From Streptomyces sclerotialus (GTDB lineage Bacteria; Actinomycetota; Actinomycetes; Streptomycetales; Streptomycetaceae): 64,000 nt of DNA. The stretch lies in assembly GCF_040907265.1 (NCBI RefSeq), contig NZ_JBFOHP010000002.1, positions 62,001 to 126,000 of the forward strand. Reading direction: 5' to 3'. The notes beneath the pieces are model-generated. The model searched no databases, was not told the origin of the DNA, and worked only from the letters and a program-made list of their open reading frames with translations. How positions within the stretch are numbered: position 1 is the stretch's first letter; every line of letters starts with the position of its first letter. Position numbers and translations under genes: made by a program. Shown in pieces: positions 33,903 to 42,790 of the stretch.

Positions 33903-34538
33903 TCAGGTTTCGCTGGGCAGAAGCTGAACGCTGGGTAGGAGCTGGACCAAGCCGACCCAGTTGTCCTCGTCCGCCTCGGTGTGGACTGCGCGGACCCTCC
34001 AGTGGCCCGTAGGCAGCGGGATCGGCGCCTGAGCGGGCATTTCACCACCGGGATATGCGACGCTCGAATCAGCGCCGGCCTCTGCCGAGTCCATGAGGAC
34101 GGCCGGGCCGTCCGACATCCATATGCCGCACTCCTCCCACTCGGTGGCAGAATCCGCAAGAACAGCCTCGGCTGCAGCCTTCAGCCGGTCACCGGAGTCG
34201 GCGGAGTCGTCGGCGGAGTCGTCGGCGGCGAGCCAGCGCAGGAAGGCTCGATGCTCGGGCAGGTAGCAGCTGGTGGCCGGCTCATCCGCCAGTACCAGTG
34301 CCTGCGCGCCGCTGTCACCGACGGCTATCACACCGGCCAGACCGTCCACCGCACAGGCACGGTCGTAGTCACAGTCACCTGGAGCGGTCGCGTCTCCCAT
34401 GACTGCCCCGGCCTGCGTGCTCCCTCGCCATGCAGCCAGCGCGGAGACGGGGATGACGATCAAGGGACCGCCCATCGACTCCACCCAGACAGGAGAAACA
34501 GCGGAGGCATCGGCTGAGGTGGACGAAAAGGCGCTCAT
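33903..34538 (-). CDS. Imm21-like immunity protein
   Basis: The protein has 211 residues. The core VESMGGPLIVIPVSALAAWR, then DYDRACAVDGLAGVIAVGDS, then ALVLADEPATSCYLPEHRAF and LRWLAAD follow the Imm21 domain, predicted in polymorphic toxin systems to neutralise a cognate effector. No toxin gene is next to it, so it would be an orphan. Two coding tandem duplications are present: ADDSADDSADS in the middle and VQLLPSVQLLPSE at the C-terminus. It lies on the minus strand, downstream of a decayed lipoprotein gene. Confidence 0.75.
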   Translation of the reverse strand: MSAFSSTSADASAVSPVWVESMGGPLIVIPVSALAAWRGSTQAGAVMGDATAPGDCDYDRACAVDGLAGVIAVGDSGAQALVLADEPATSCYLPEHRAFLRWLAADDSADDSADSGDRLKAAAEAVLADSATEWEECGIWMSDGPAVLMDSAEAGADSSVAYPGGEMPAQAPIPLPTGHWRVRAVHTEADEDNWVGLVQLLPSVQLLPSET

Positions 34539-34668
34539 GCCGCCAGTGTGCCCCAGTCCACTGACAATCCCTGGGTGACCGGCAATCCGGAAGCCGGACG
34601 GCTCAGCACCTGCAACGAGCAGTCACGGGGCAGTGGGACAGCGGGACAACGGGACAGCGGGACGACCA

Positions 34669-35219
34669 TCAGCCGATGGTCAGCTTCTGGAAGCGGATCG
34701 TGACGGTCTGAGTGTTGGGGTCCCCGGCCGCGATGTCGACCCGGGTGACCCTGGGCTTGCTCATCCTGTACTTCTTGACCACCCTGCCCTCATCGTCGTG
34801 CAGGACAAGGGCGACATACGTCGGCTTCAGCCCCTTGATGAAGTTGTCGAAGTACTTGGAGTGGGTGCGACCACGCAGCACCTTCGCCTCCTGCCCGGAC
34901 AGGCTGGTCACCTCCTGGAGGTATTCGGCGTGCCGGCCGGCGATGGAGAGGGAGATATTGGTGGAGGTCAGCGCGTCATTGGGTCCGGCGCCGCCATGGC
35001 TACGGCAGCGCTCGGGTCCACGGTGGGCGTACCGCCCGGATTCGGGTCGACGGTGGGCGTACCGCCCGGGTGGACGGGCGTGGCGACCGGGGACGGGCCT
35101 CCCTTGGCACCGGTTGCGGTATCGCCGCCACCGCAGGCGGTGAGCGAGAACGCCGCAACGGTGATCAGCGAGGCCGCCGCGAAGGTACGGGTGCGGCGAA
35201 GGGCGGTCTTGCGCGGCAT
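34669..35219 (-). pseudogene. Lipoprotein with tail-tube-like domain, frameshifted
   Basis: From ATG 35219 the first frame encodes a lipoprotein signal (MPRKTALRRT, LITVAAFSLTACGGG) and a repeated spacer (PGGTPTVDPNPGGTPTVDPS), then ends at APDPMTR. The conserved domain continues one frame over: DALTSTNISLSIAG, HAEYLQEVTSLSGQEAKVLR, KYFDNFIKGLKPTYVALVLH, then TVTIRFQKLTIG to the stop at 34669. The strand order and the EVT-L and FDNFIKG patterns recall T4 gp19/phage tail-tube-like proteins. A single-base indel near 34985 may be real decay or a sequence error. A deleted copy lies at 12195-12380. Confidence 0.65.
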
Positions 35220-36125
35220 GGAAACCTCCCGGGTAGTTGGAGTGCGCTCGGTACGTGGTGCGTTCCGCGTCCTGCACACCACCCTCCTGTGCGCCACCGC
35301 TGATGATCGACTAACACCCGGCTCATACGCTGTTGGCGCACTGCCGCTCCAGCGTGTCGGGCCCCGGGCTACCGGCCTCGACACAGCGCCTCCCGTCCAT
35401 GCCCAGGTCCGTCCCCGGGCGGGTGGCCAGCCAGCCCGGCGCAGGCAGTTGGCGGTGTCTGCGGTGGCTGCAAGCGCTCCGTTTCGTGACACGAGTCGCC
35501 GGCCGCGGGTCGGTGGTCGAAGCTCCTGATCCGGCGTCACCTGGAGAAGGTGTGGCAGTCGCTTCGAAAGGCACCTATCCGGCTGATCGTGCGTCGTCAG
35601 CTGGCCTCGAGAAGCCGAAGCCGTGTATGAGCTCGATCGCCCAGAGGTCATCCCCGACCGGCAGCCCTGCACAGCAGCTCTGGACGGCAGCCCCCCGCAC
35701 GGCAGTTCCGCACCGCAGCTCCGCACCTCACGTGGGCATCAGATCGTGTACGCCCGGTAACGCACCTGGTTCGCTCACGCCGCGGAGTTGCAGGTCCGAG
35801 ACCCAAGTCGGAATTGCAGGACGAAATTGCAGATCGGAATTGCAGGGCGGAGATGAGCGAGGCGAGGAGAGCTCGCAGGGCACGCTCAACGCCTCGCACA
35901 CAACGAAAGCCTGCCAGCTGGTCAACAACGTGGCGAGCGCGCCGAGTCGGCCGCCCCCAAAGTGTGGCGACACCAGAACGTGTGGTCGCAGTCGCGCCAG
36001 AAGGACAGCGATGACGGCGGCCAGCACAACAGCGATTTCGTACAGCGCTCCGAGAGGACGTGGTATCCATCCAGAACGAGGCGCGGATAGGGAAGTGGCT
36101 GGTGAAGTGGCTGGTGAAGTAGCTC
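35220..36125. other. Long intergenic region, no firm gene
   Basis: The first 200 bp match the region upstream of the decayed copy at 12381-12600. Further on, GAATTGCAG-type units repeat at 35785-35850. A minus-strand frame (about 35728-36045) reads VVLAAVIAVLLARLRPHVLV and LGALATLLTSWQAFVVCEAL, which looks like a membrane segment of a lost gene, but start and family are unclear. GAAGTGGCTGGT repeats near 36100-36120. Confidence 0.4.
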
Positions 36126-36990
36126 TTGTATAGGCCTGGGGCGTTTCCTTGGGATCATCCGATCGTTGGGTTGGGCGTGTCGCTAACTGACGCCCGGTGG
36201 GCGCGGATTGAGCCGCTGCTCCCGGACCGCACGCCGAGGCGGGGTGGACGGTGGCGGGATCACCGGCAGGTCATCGACGCGATCGCGTGGAAGTACCGCA
36301 CCGGTTCTCCGTGGATGGACCTGCCCGAACAGTTCGGCTCCTGGAAGGGCGTGCATAACCGGCTGCGCAAGTGGGCCGCCGACGGCACTTGGGAGAAGGT
36401 CTTCACCGCCCTGCTGGCCCAGGCCGACGCCGAAGGCGACCTGGACTGGGTGATCGCGGTCGTCTCCACCGTCGTGCGCGCGCACCAGCACGCGGCCGTG
36501 GCTCGTCAAAAGGGGCCCCGGCCGGCGAGCCGCACCACCATGCCCTCGGACGCTCCCGCGGCGGACTGACCACGAAGATCCACCTGGCCGCGGACGGCGG
36601 ATGCCGGCCGCCGGCCTTCCACCTCACCCCGGGACAGGCCGGAGACGCCCCGGCGTTTCCGCAGGTGATGGCCCGCTTGCGGGTTCCCCGGCCGATCGGC
36701 CGACCGCGCACCACGCCGCTCATGGTCCTGGCGGACAAGGCGTACTCCTCCCGCGCCATCCGCACCCATCTGCGCGCACGCCGCATCCGGGCCGTCATCC
36801 CGCAAGCCCGCCGACCAGACCGCCAAGCGCAAGCGGCGCGGCCAACACGGCGGCAGACCACCCACGTTCGACCGCGAGGCTTACAAGCAGCGCAACACCG
36901 TCGAGCGGTGCATCAACAAGCTCAAGCAGTGGCGCGGCCTGGCCACCCGCTACGACGAGGCCGCGCCGCCCATGGGACAGGCCCCGCGAC
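36126..36990 (+). mobile_element. Defective IS5-family insertion sequence
   Basis: The first frame encodes SLTDARWARIEPLLPDRTPR, GGRWRDHRQVIDAIAWKYRT and WIAVVSTVV-like residues before RAHQHAAVARQKG. The second frame continues APAGEPHHHALGRSRGGLTT and on to VLADKAYSSRAIRTHLRA, and a third gives AYKQRNTVERCINKLKQWRG. One shift at AAAAGGGGCCCC (about 36508-36520) may be the programmed frameshift of this IS group, but a second shift near 36797 is not. The first catalytic Asp (VDST in active copies) is replaced by Val (VVST), and the C-terminus diverges after YDEAA. The element is therefore inactive. Confidence 0.82.
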
Positions 36991-37075
36991 GTGCTGATGG
37001 TGACCGGTCCGGCAGCGGGTCGTCGGGGCCCGGCGCGGTCATGGCAGAGGAAGCCGCAGCCGGTCCGGCCCCGGC

Positions 37076-38023
37076 TCACAGGCGCTGGGCGACGCTCCAG
37101 GTCCGTACGCGCTCTTCCCTCTCGAAGAGGTCGGTGTGGGTGAGCATGACCTCGGTGGCCCCGGCATCGAGATAGCGGCGCAACCCGGCGACGACGGTGT
37201 CCTCGTCGCCGGCGATCAGCAGGTCCGCCGCGCGCGACAGCCCCTCGGCGGCGATGACCTTCCGGTAGGACGGGATGCTGTCGTAGAAACCGAGGGCGGC
37301 CGACACCCGGTCGCGGGCCGCTGCGGCATCGTCGGTGACCACCGCGGGCACCCCGGCCACGATCTGCGGGGCCGGTCGCCCGGCCGCGGCGGCGGCCTCG
37401 GTGATGGCCGGCACGATCCGTTCAGCGAGCGTGCGCGGCCCGGCGAGGAACGGAATCGTTCCGTCGGCCAACTCGCCGGCAGCCGCGAGGGCCCGCGGCC
37501 CCATCGCCGCCACCAGAACGGGGATCGCCGGGGAAGCCCCGGCCACAGCCGTCGAGCCGACCGGACGGGACGCCAGCGTCTCCCCTTCGAAGACGGTGTC
37601 GTCGCCGTCCAGCAACGGGCGCAGTGCGGTGAGGTACTCGCGCAGGTGCCGGATCTGCGGCGGGTACGCCAGGCCGAACATCGGCTCGAGCACGGTGCGT
37701 GCCCCGAGCCCGACACCGAGCCGGAAACGCCCCGCGGTGGCTGCCTGCGCCGTCTTCGCCGCCGCCGCGAGCAGCAGGGGATGGCGAGGGTGCATCGGCA
37801 CGACCGACGTGCCGACGTGCACCCGGGGCTCCGTCCGGCCCACCAGCGCCGCGAGTTGGGGCGCGTCGTAGTCCGACCCCTGCCCGAACCACAGGGTGTG
37901 CACGCCCGCGCCGGCGACCTCGTGCGCGAGGTCCACAGCCCGGTCCACGAGGTTGGTCGTTCCGGGTGCCTGCGCGAACGGGCCTCCCAGGAACACTCCC
38001 ACCTGCTGTCCGGCAGCGTCCAT
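37076..38023 (-). CDS. LLM-class F420-dependent oxidoreductase
   Basis: The protein has 315 residues in a TIM-barrel luciferase-like fold. GVHTLWFGQGSDYDAPQLAA, VHVGTSVVPMHPRHPLLLAA, RFRLGVGLG and LVAAMGPRALAAAGELADGT are the standard motifs of the F420-dependent group. Such enzymes use F420 to oxidise or reduce diverse small molecules. GGAGGAG precedes the ATG at 38023. The gene diverges from a TetR gene with two palindromic operators in between, so it is very likely controlled by that repressor. Confidence 0.9.
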   Translation of the reverse strand: MDAAGQQVGVFLGGPFAQAPGTTNLVDRAVDLAHEVAGAGVHTLWFGQGSDYDAPQLAALVGRTEPRVHVGTSVVPMHPRHPLLLAAAAKTAQAATAGRFRLGVGLGARTVLEPMFGLAYPPQIRHLREYLTALRPLLDGDDTVFEGETLASRPVGSTAVAGASPAIPVLVAAMGPRALAAAGELADGTIPFLAGPRTLAERIVPAITEAAAAAGRPAPQIVAGVPAVVTDDAAAARDRVSAALGFYDSIPSYRKVIAAEGLSRAADLLIAGDEDTVVAGLRRYLDAGATEVMLTHTDLFEREERVRTWSVAQRL

Positions 38024-38101
38024 CACGAACTCCTCCGTCCGATTCCGGTCCGCGAGGCGCGTCGTCCACCCGGGACGCAGTACTGTCCCGCAGCACCAGA
38101 G

Positions 38102-38153
38102 TGATTGCAGATTCTGAAATCACCGTACACATTGATTGCAGTTTCTGTAATCA
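38102..38153. promoter_or_regulatory. Twin TetR operators between divergent genes
   Basis: Two 21-bp palindromes with consensus TGATTGCAG-N3-CTGWAATCA lie at 38102-38122 and 38133-38153. Their starts are 31 bp apart, close to three helical turns, so both sites face the same side of the DNA. They sit 14 bp before the TetR start and about 80 bp from the oxidoreductase start. Confidence 0.8.
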
Positions 38154-38167
38154 CTACGCTGCGTGCC

Positions 38168-38734
38168 ATGGGACGATGGCCGGGCGGCACGCAGGAACGG
38201 CTCCAGGAAGCCGCGATCGAGTTGTTCACCGAGCGCGGCTACGAACGCACGACAGTCGCCGAGATCGCGACGCGGGCCGGACTGACCGAGCGCACCTTCT
38301 ACAACCACTTCGCCGACAAACGCGAGGTGCTCTTCCCCGGTCAGGACGTGTTCGTCGCCGAGGTCCGCGAAACGGTGGCCGCCGCACCCCCGGAGCAGTC
38401 CCCGCTCGACGCGGTCCTCGCGGCCTTCACCGCCGGCAGTGACTGGTTCGACCGGCACCGGGAGGCGGCACAGCTCCGCAGGAAACTCCTCGATGCGCAT
38501 GCCGACCTGCGGGAACGCGAACGCGCGAAAGTAGCAGCCCTGGACGAGGCGATCGCCGACGCACTGCGCGCGCGGGGTCTGCCCGATCCGGCGGCAACGC
38601 TGACCGCCTCCGTCTGTGCCGCCGCGCACCGACTCGGCACAGCCCGGTGGCTGACCGACCCGGAGCACCGAACGCTCGAGCACCACCTGCGCGCGAGCTT
38701 TGAGGACCTGCGCCGCACCGCACGCACCTGGTAG
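38168..38734 (+). CDS. TetR-family transcriptional regulator
   Basis: The protein has 188 residues. The helix-turn-helix is TTVAEIATRAGLTERTFYNH (residues about 28-47), preceded by TQERLQEAAIELFTERGYE. The C-terminus is helical (FDRHREAAQLRRKLLDAHAD, HRLGTARWLTDPEHRTL). ATG 38168 is taken as start because the twin operators end 14 bp before it. It is divergent from the LLM oxidoreductase gene and probably represses both promoters. The inducing ligand is unknown. Confidence 0.92.
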   Translation: MGRWPGGTQERLQEAAIELFTERGYERTTVAEIATRAGLTERTFYNHFADKREVLFPGQDVFVAEVRETVAAAPPEQSPLDAVLAAFTAGSDWFDRHREAAQLRRKLLDAHADLRERERAKVAALDEAIADALRARGLPDPAATLTASVCAAAHRLGTARWLTDPEHRTLEHHLRASFEDLRRTARTW

Positions 38735-39064
38735 CACCGGCCGCGGATCTCCCCCGGGCAAGCGGCGGTTTCTGCGGTGGCCGGCCGCGGCGGACAGCGC
38801 ACCCATCGGCCTGCTCACCGGCGAGGCCCTGTTCATCACCGGCGCCGGCCGCGGCGGCGCGCGGGGCCTGACGGAAGTGCCCCGCGTCCACCGTCCACCT
38901 CGGCGGACTCCAGCTCGCCCCCGTCTTCATCCGGCCGCCGAGGCGATCCGAAAGCAACGCCCTAGTTGCCGGTACAGGCAGGAGTTACCGGTACAGGCAG
39001 GAGTTACCGGTACAGGCAGGAGTTACCGGTACAAGCAAGGTCACCGAGCGCGCCGCGTGAGCGT
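38735..39064. other. Convergent intergenic region with a 19-bp array
   Basis: Between the ends of the TetR and TIR-WD40 genes. A 19-bp unit (CCGGTACAGGCAGGAGTTA) is repeated four times at 38969-39040, the last copy slightly changed. Each unit contains GGTACC-like symmetry. No gene is present. Confidence 0.75.
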
Positions 39065-42000
39065 TCACTCCTGCCGGCCGCACACCGATGGATAGCGCTG
39101 TAGGGGCGCGACCGCGCGCCACTCGTCCTTGCCGAGCGGGCGGGTGGTGAGCGCGCACAGCTGTTTGTGCCAGGTGCCGGGCGATACCGCAACGGAGACG
39201 ATCTTTCCTTGCGCGGCGAAAACGGCGCGGCTGCCGTCGGGAGTCAGCTCCGGTACCGCCGAGCCGGTGGTCTTCGCCAGTACCGGACCGATGGGCTCCT
39301 GACGGGACAGGTCCCACAGACGTACGTCACCGCCGACGTTGTCCAACCACAGTGTGTCCCGGTCGGCGGAGACCAGGACGGCGTGTCTGCCGTCGGGCGT
39401 GATGCGCATGCTGCGAATGTACTGATTGCGCCCGACCGCGAGCGGGGGCGTCTCTTCCCGGTAGTCCGACAGCCGCCACCGTCGGATGCCCTCTTGCCCC
39501 GCGCTGAGCAGCCACTCGCTGTCAGGGGTGAAGGCCAGCGCGCCCTCGGCCGGCTTCGGGAGCGCGGCATGCGTGCCGGAGGCGGTGTCCCAGAGGTGTA
39601 TCACTTGCTGGCGGTCGACCGCGGCCAGCCTCCGGCCGTCCGGGCTCATCACCATCTGGTCGAGGAAGCCGGTCTCGCGCGAGGTGAAGGTCCGGGCCAC
39701 GCGCTGCCGCCGGATGTCCCACTCCAGGATGTGGCTCGAGCGCGTCTCGGCGATGAACAGCCGCCGGTCGTCGGTGGAGAAGGCCATACCTCCGACATAG
39801 GCCATGGCGGTCTGGTGCGGGCTGCGCAGCACGGCCGTCCGCCGTCCGCCGGACACGTCGAAGACCTCCGTGATGAGCCTTCCGGGCGGCCCTTGGGCCC
39901 CCTGGGCCGCTTTCTCGCCCTTGTCGAACACCGCGTGCGTCACCGCAAGGCGACGGCCGTCGTGGGAGAAGGCCAGTGCGTCACCTCTGCCATCGAGACG
40001 TACGTTGGCGCGCCGCGAGCCGTCGGCGGTGTTCAGCAGTCGTACTTCGGAGCCCTGTGCTACGGCCATGGTGCGGCGGTCGGGGCTCAGCGCGGTGCGG
40101 TTGAAGAGCTGCTCGGGGGCGAGCCCTGGCGCGGGGGTCTCCGCGGCGAGCCGACCACCCGAGCGGGTGTCCCATGCCAGGAGGGTGCCATCCTCGGTCA
40201 GGGTGACGGCCTTGCCGCCGTCCGGACTATGGATGATCTTAGTGTGGGCGTCCAAGCCTCGAAACGGGGTTACGGGATCGGAGGACGGCACCACCCCGTA
40301 CTTGGACGCCGCCAGCCACATGCCATGGACCGGGACAGTGACCAGGGCCGCGAGCCGTGAGTCGTCGATGGCGGTCCCGATCCGCAGCCCCCGGTCCCGC
40401 AGTTGCTCGACGTCCACGTCGCCCAGCTTGCGGCGCTCGTCCACGTCCCAGACCTCGGCCCGTTCGCGCTCGACCCAACCAGATTGCCGTTCGCGCTCCG
40501 CACTCTCGATGCCTACGAGGGCGCGGCGGCCGTCTTCTGAAAGGGCGGCCACGTACTTGCCCTCCCCCGGGTCCCACCCTGTCTCCACAAGCCGCTCCTC
40601 TCTGCCGTCCCGGCACGTGAGCGAGCCGCCGGACGGGCTCAGTTCGGGTGACTCGCAAGGCCATCTCGCTCCTTCTCGGGGCAGGGCGCCCGGAATCGTC
40701 GTGCGATGCCGCCACCGGCCGGTGTCCCAGACTTCAGTGCGCTCGGGGTCGGCCAGAGTGAACACGAAAGATGCCCCGTCCCGGCTGAAGGCCGCGTCGT
40801 TGACGTCGTCGACCCCGGTCGCCAGCACCCTCGCCACGTGGTTGAACCGTAAGAGCCGCTCGGCCATCCGGCTTTGCGCCGCGTTGGTCCGCGCCGTCTC
40901 GTACGCCGCGGCGCTCAGCAGCAGCGACCGCTGCATACCGGGGTACGGGGCCACCTCGGAGGCCGCAGCCAGGGTGCGCGACAGCGCAAGGCGGCGGTCC
41001 TCGGCGGTCTCCGTCTGGACCGAGACCACCAGAGAGCCGAGCGCGAGCAGCGCACCCAGCACCGCTCCCCCGCCCATGCGCCCGCGCCGCGCCCGGCGTC
41101 GTACCGCCGCGCCGCTCGCCGCGATGAACTCCTCCTGGAGGCGGGTGAGTTCGGCTTTGAAGTCCGGGTCGGCGGGGGTGTTGCGCCGCCACGACTCGGC
41201 CAGACGCACCTCGTGCGGGCGCAGCAGCAGGCCGTCGCTGCTGCCGTTGGTCTTCCAGGCGTGCGCCTGGAGGCCCAGACGGGTGTGGAAGGCCACCCAG
41301 TCGTGCTCCCGGGAGACGAAGCGGGCGATGGCGTCGACTCCGGCCTCGAACGCCTGTGGAGTCGACATGTCCAGGAACTGATAGGCGGTGAGTTCATCCC
41401 ACTCCGCGTCGCACAGCGCCGCCGTGACCCCATGAGTGAAGTCCGGCGAAACGATCACGGGCAGTATGCGTTTACCCAGATCGATGGCCTGCTTGCACTC
41501 GTCCCAGCAGTATGTGGAGCGAAGCGAGTCGGGACTGACCAGGGCCACCAGCGCATCCGAGGAGCGGATGGCCTCGCTCAGCTCCTCACGCCATTGGGTG
41601 GAGGGCTTGATGGCCCGCCAGTCGACCCAGACGTCCCCGACCCGTCCCTGCAGGCGGTCGACCAGCCGGCATGCGAGGTCGGCGTCCCTGCGGGAATAGC
41701 TGAGGAAGACCTTCTCGGTACGGGTCACCGGCTCCGGCACCTCGGAGATGCGCAGGCGCTCGTCGAACGGGTCGCGGGAGGCGGCCAGCCGCGCCGACCA
41801 CTCGCGCAGCGCCACGCTCCCTCCGCCGGCCAGCAGCCCCGCGCCCGCCACCAGCAGCGGCCAGTACCACTGTGCGTACGAGGGGCCGAAGAGCGCCCCG
41901 TACGCCTGCCCGTCCAACCACTCCAGCACCACCCGCACCGACTCCGGGCGCGCGCCGGCCACGGCTTCCCCGTAGGCGACGGGCAGTGCCTGCCGGCGCA

Positions 42001-42247
42001 TCGCCCAGGCGCCACCGCCCTGCACCAGCGCGGTCGCCAGCGCCCAGACCAGCACCCGGCGCTCGGGGTACCGGGAGGGGGAACGCAGGCGACCGCGGAG
42101 GGCGCCACCGAAGGCCGCGCCCGCGACGACGAGTCCGGCCAAGGCCGCGTAAGGGCCGAAGAACGGCACGCACAGCAACCAGGACAGGGCGGACGCCACC
42201 AGCCACGCCACACGCCGGTGCGCCACCGCCCGCCGTAACCGGATCAT
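39065..42247 (-). CDS. Membrane-anchored TIR domain protein with C-terminal WD40 propeller
   Basis: The protein has 1060 residues. Hydrophobic segments lie at about 13-30, 32-50, 64-80 and 128-147. A TIR domain follows (about 178-310): KVFLSYSRRDADLACRLVDR, VWVDWRAIKPSTQWREELSE, ALVALVSPDSLRSTYCWDEC. Glu250 of the C-W-D-E motif sits where catalytic TIR domains carry the NAD-cleaving Glu. A linker with LLLRPHEVRLAESW and another membrane segment (391-411) leads to a WD40-type propeller (about 470-1040; for example AFSHDGRRLAV and VMSPDGRRLAAVDRQQVIHL). Similar TIR-WD40 proteins are widespread and suspected in signalling or phage defence. The promoter region holds an octamer array. Confidence 0.88.
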   Translation of the reverse strand: MIRLRRAVAHRRVAWLVASALSWLLCVPFFGPYAALAGLVVAGAAFGGALRGRLRSPSRYPERRVLVWALATALVQGGGAWAMRRQALPVAYGEAVAGARPESVRVVLEWLDGQAYGALFGPSYAQWYWPLLVAGAGLLAGGGSVALREWSARLAASRDPFDERLRISEVPEPVTRTEKVFLSYSRRDADLACRLVDRLQGRVGDVWVDWRAIKPSTQWREELSEAIRSSDALVALVSPDSLRSTYCWDECKQAIDLGKRILPVIVSPDFTHGVTAALCDAEWDELTAYQFLDMSTPQAFEAGVDAIARFVSREHDWVAFHTRLGLQAHAWKTNGSSDGLLLRPHEVRLAESWRRNTPADPDFKAELTRLQEEFIAASGAAVRRRARRGRMGGGAVLGALLALGSLVVSVQTETAEDRRLALSRTLAAASEVAPYPGMQRSLLLSAAAYETARTNAAQSRMAERLLRFNHVARVLATGVDDVNDAAFSRDGASFVFTLADPERTEVWDTGRWRHRTTIPGALPREGARWPCESPELSPSGGSLTCRDGREERLVETGWDPGEGKYVAALSEDGRRALVGIESAERERQSGWVERERAEVWDVDERRKLGDVDVEQLRDRGLRIGTAIDDSRLAALVTVPVHGMWLAASKYGVVPSSDPVTPFRGLDAHTKIIHSPDGGKAVTLTEDGTLLAWDTRSGGRLAAETPAPGLAPEQLFNRTALSPDRRTMAVAQGSEVRLLNTADGSRRANVRLDGRGDALAFSHDGRRLAVTHAVFDKGEKAAQGAQGPPGRLITEVFDVSGGRRTAVLRSPHQTAMAYVGGMAFSTDDRRLFIAETRSSHILEWDIRRQRVARTFTSRETGFLDQMVMSPDGRRLAAVDRQQVIHLWDTASGTHAALPKPAEGALAFTPDSEWLLSAGQEGIRRWRLSDYREETPPLAVGRNQYIRSMRITPDGRHAVLVSADRDTLWLDNVGGDVRLWDLSRQEPIGPVLAKTTGSAVPELTPDGSRAVFAAQGKIVSVAVSPGTWHKQLCALTTRPLGKDEWRAVAPLQRYPSVCGRQE

Positions 42248-42376
42248 GCCGCCGCCCCCGAGTCCCCCATTGCCCCCGAGTCCCCCATTGGATCGTGTGT
42301 CGTGTCCGTCCTTGGTCGTTGAATCGTGACCTTGGTCATGGTAGAGGCGTGAGTGCGTTCATCGACAGGTTCAGGA

Positions 42377-42582
42377 GGTGCCGTGGTGCCGTGGTGCCGT
42401 GGTGCCGTGGTTGTCGGCGGCGTGATCACAGGCCGGCACCGGTACACGACTCCTCGGCGCGCCGGTGCGCAGACGCGCCGACGTCCCGACGTCCCGACGC
42501 ACCGACGCACCGACGCACCGACGCACCGACGTGCCGACGTGCCGACGTGCCGACGTGCCGACGTGCCGACGTGCCGACGTCG
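42377..42582. repeat. Two octamer arrays between the TIR-WD40 and VOC genes
   Basis: GGTGCCGT occurs four times at 42377-42408. At 42479-42582 a 13-copy octamer array reads two CGACGTCC, four CGACGCAC, six CGACGTGC and one CGACGTCG, with no interruptions. The block structure indicates stepwise expansion. The ACGT cores are self-complementary and could form hairpins. The arrays lie upstream of the minus-strand TIR gene (start 42247). Confidence 0.9.
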
Positions 42583-42751
42583 ATCAGGAGGCGCCGGTAC
42601 TCGACGCGCCCGGCTGGGGAGAGGAGGGGGCAATTGCATGCCGTGCCGGCCGGTTCGGTACCCCTGCTGGGTGTGCCCTGCCACAACGTTGGTCACGACG
42701 TCGTGGCCACCGTTGGTCGCAACGCTGGAGGGCGAGATCCAGAGAACCGGC

Positions 42752-42790
42752 TTGACCCTCACGTAGCGTGAGGCTGGAGAGTGAGGCGCA
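42752..42790 (+). promoter_or_regulatory. MerR-type promoter with predicted leaderless start
   Basis: TTGACC (42752-42757), a 19-bp spacer and GAGAGT (42777-42782) carry the inverted repeat CCTCACG-TAG-CGTGAGG (42757-42773), as at MerR/TipA-type promoters. Seven bases separate the -10 from the ATG at 42790, the same geometry as at 2680. Confidence 0.8.

Noticed and set aside
42377..42582. Possible CRISPR array
   Set aside because: Units are 8 bp and directly abutting with no unique spacers; no cas genes occur in the window. The same reasoning excludes the arrays at 30125, 38969 and 53522.
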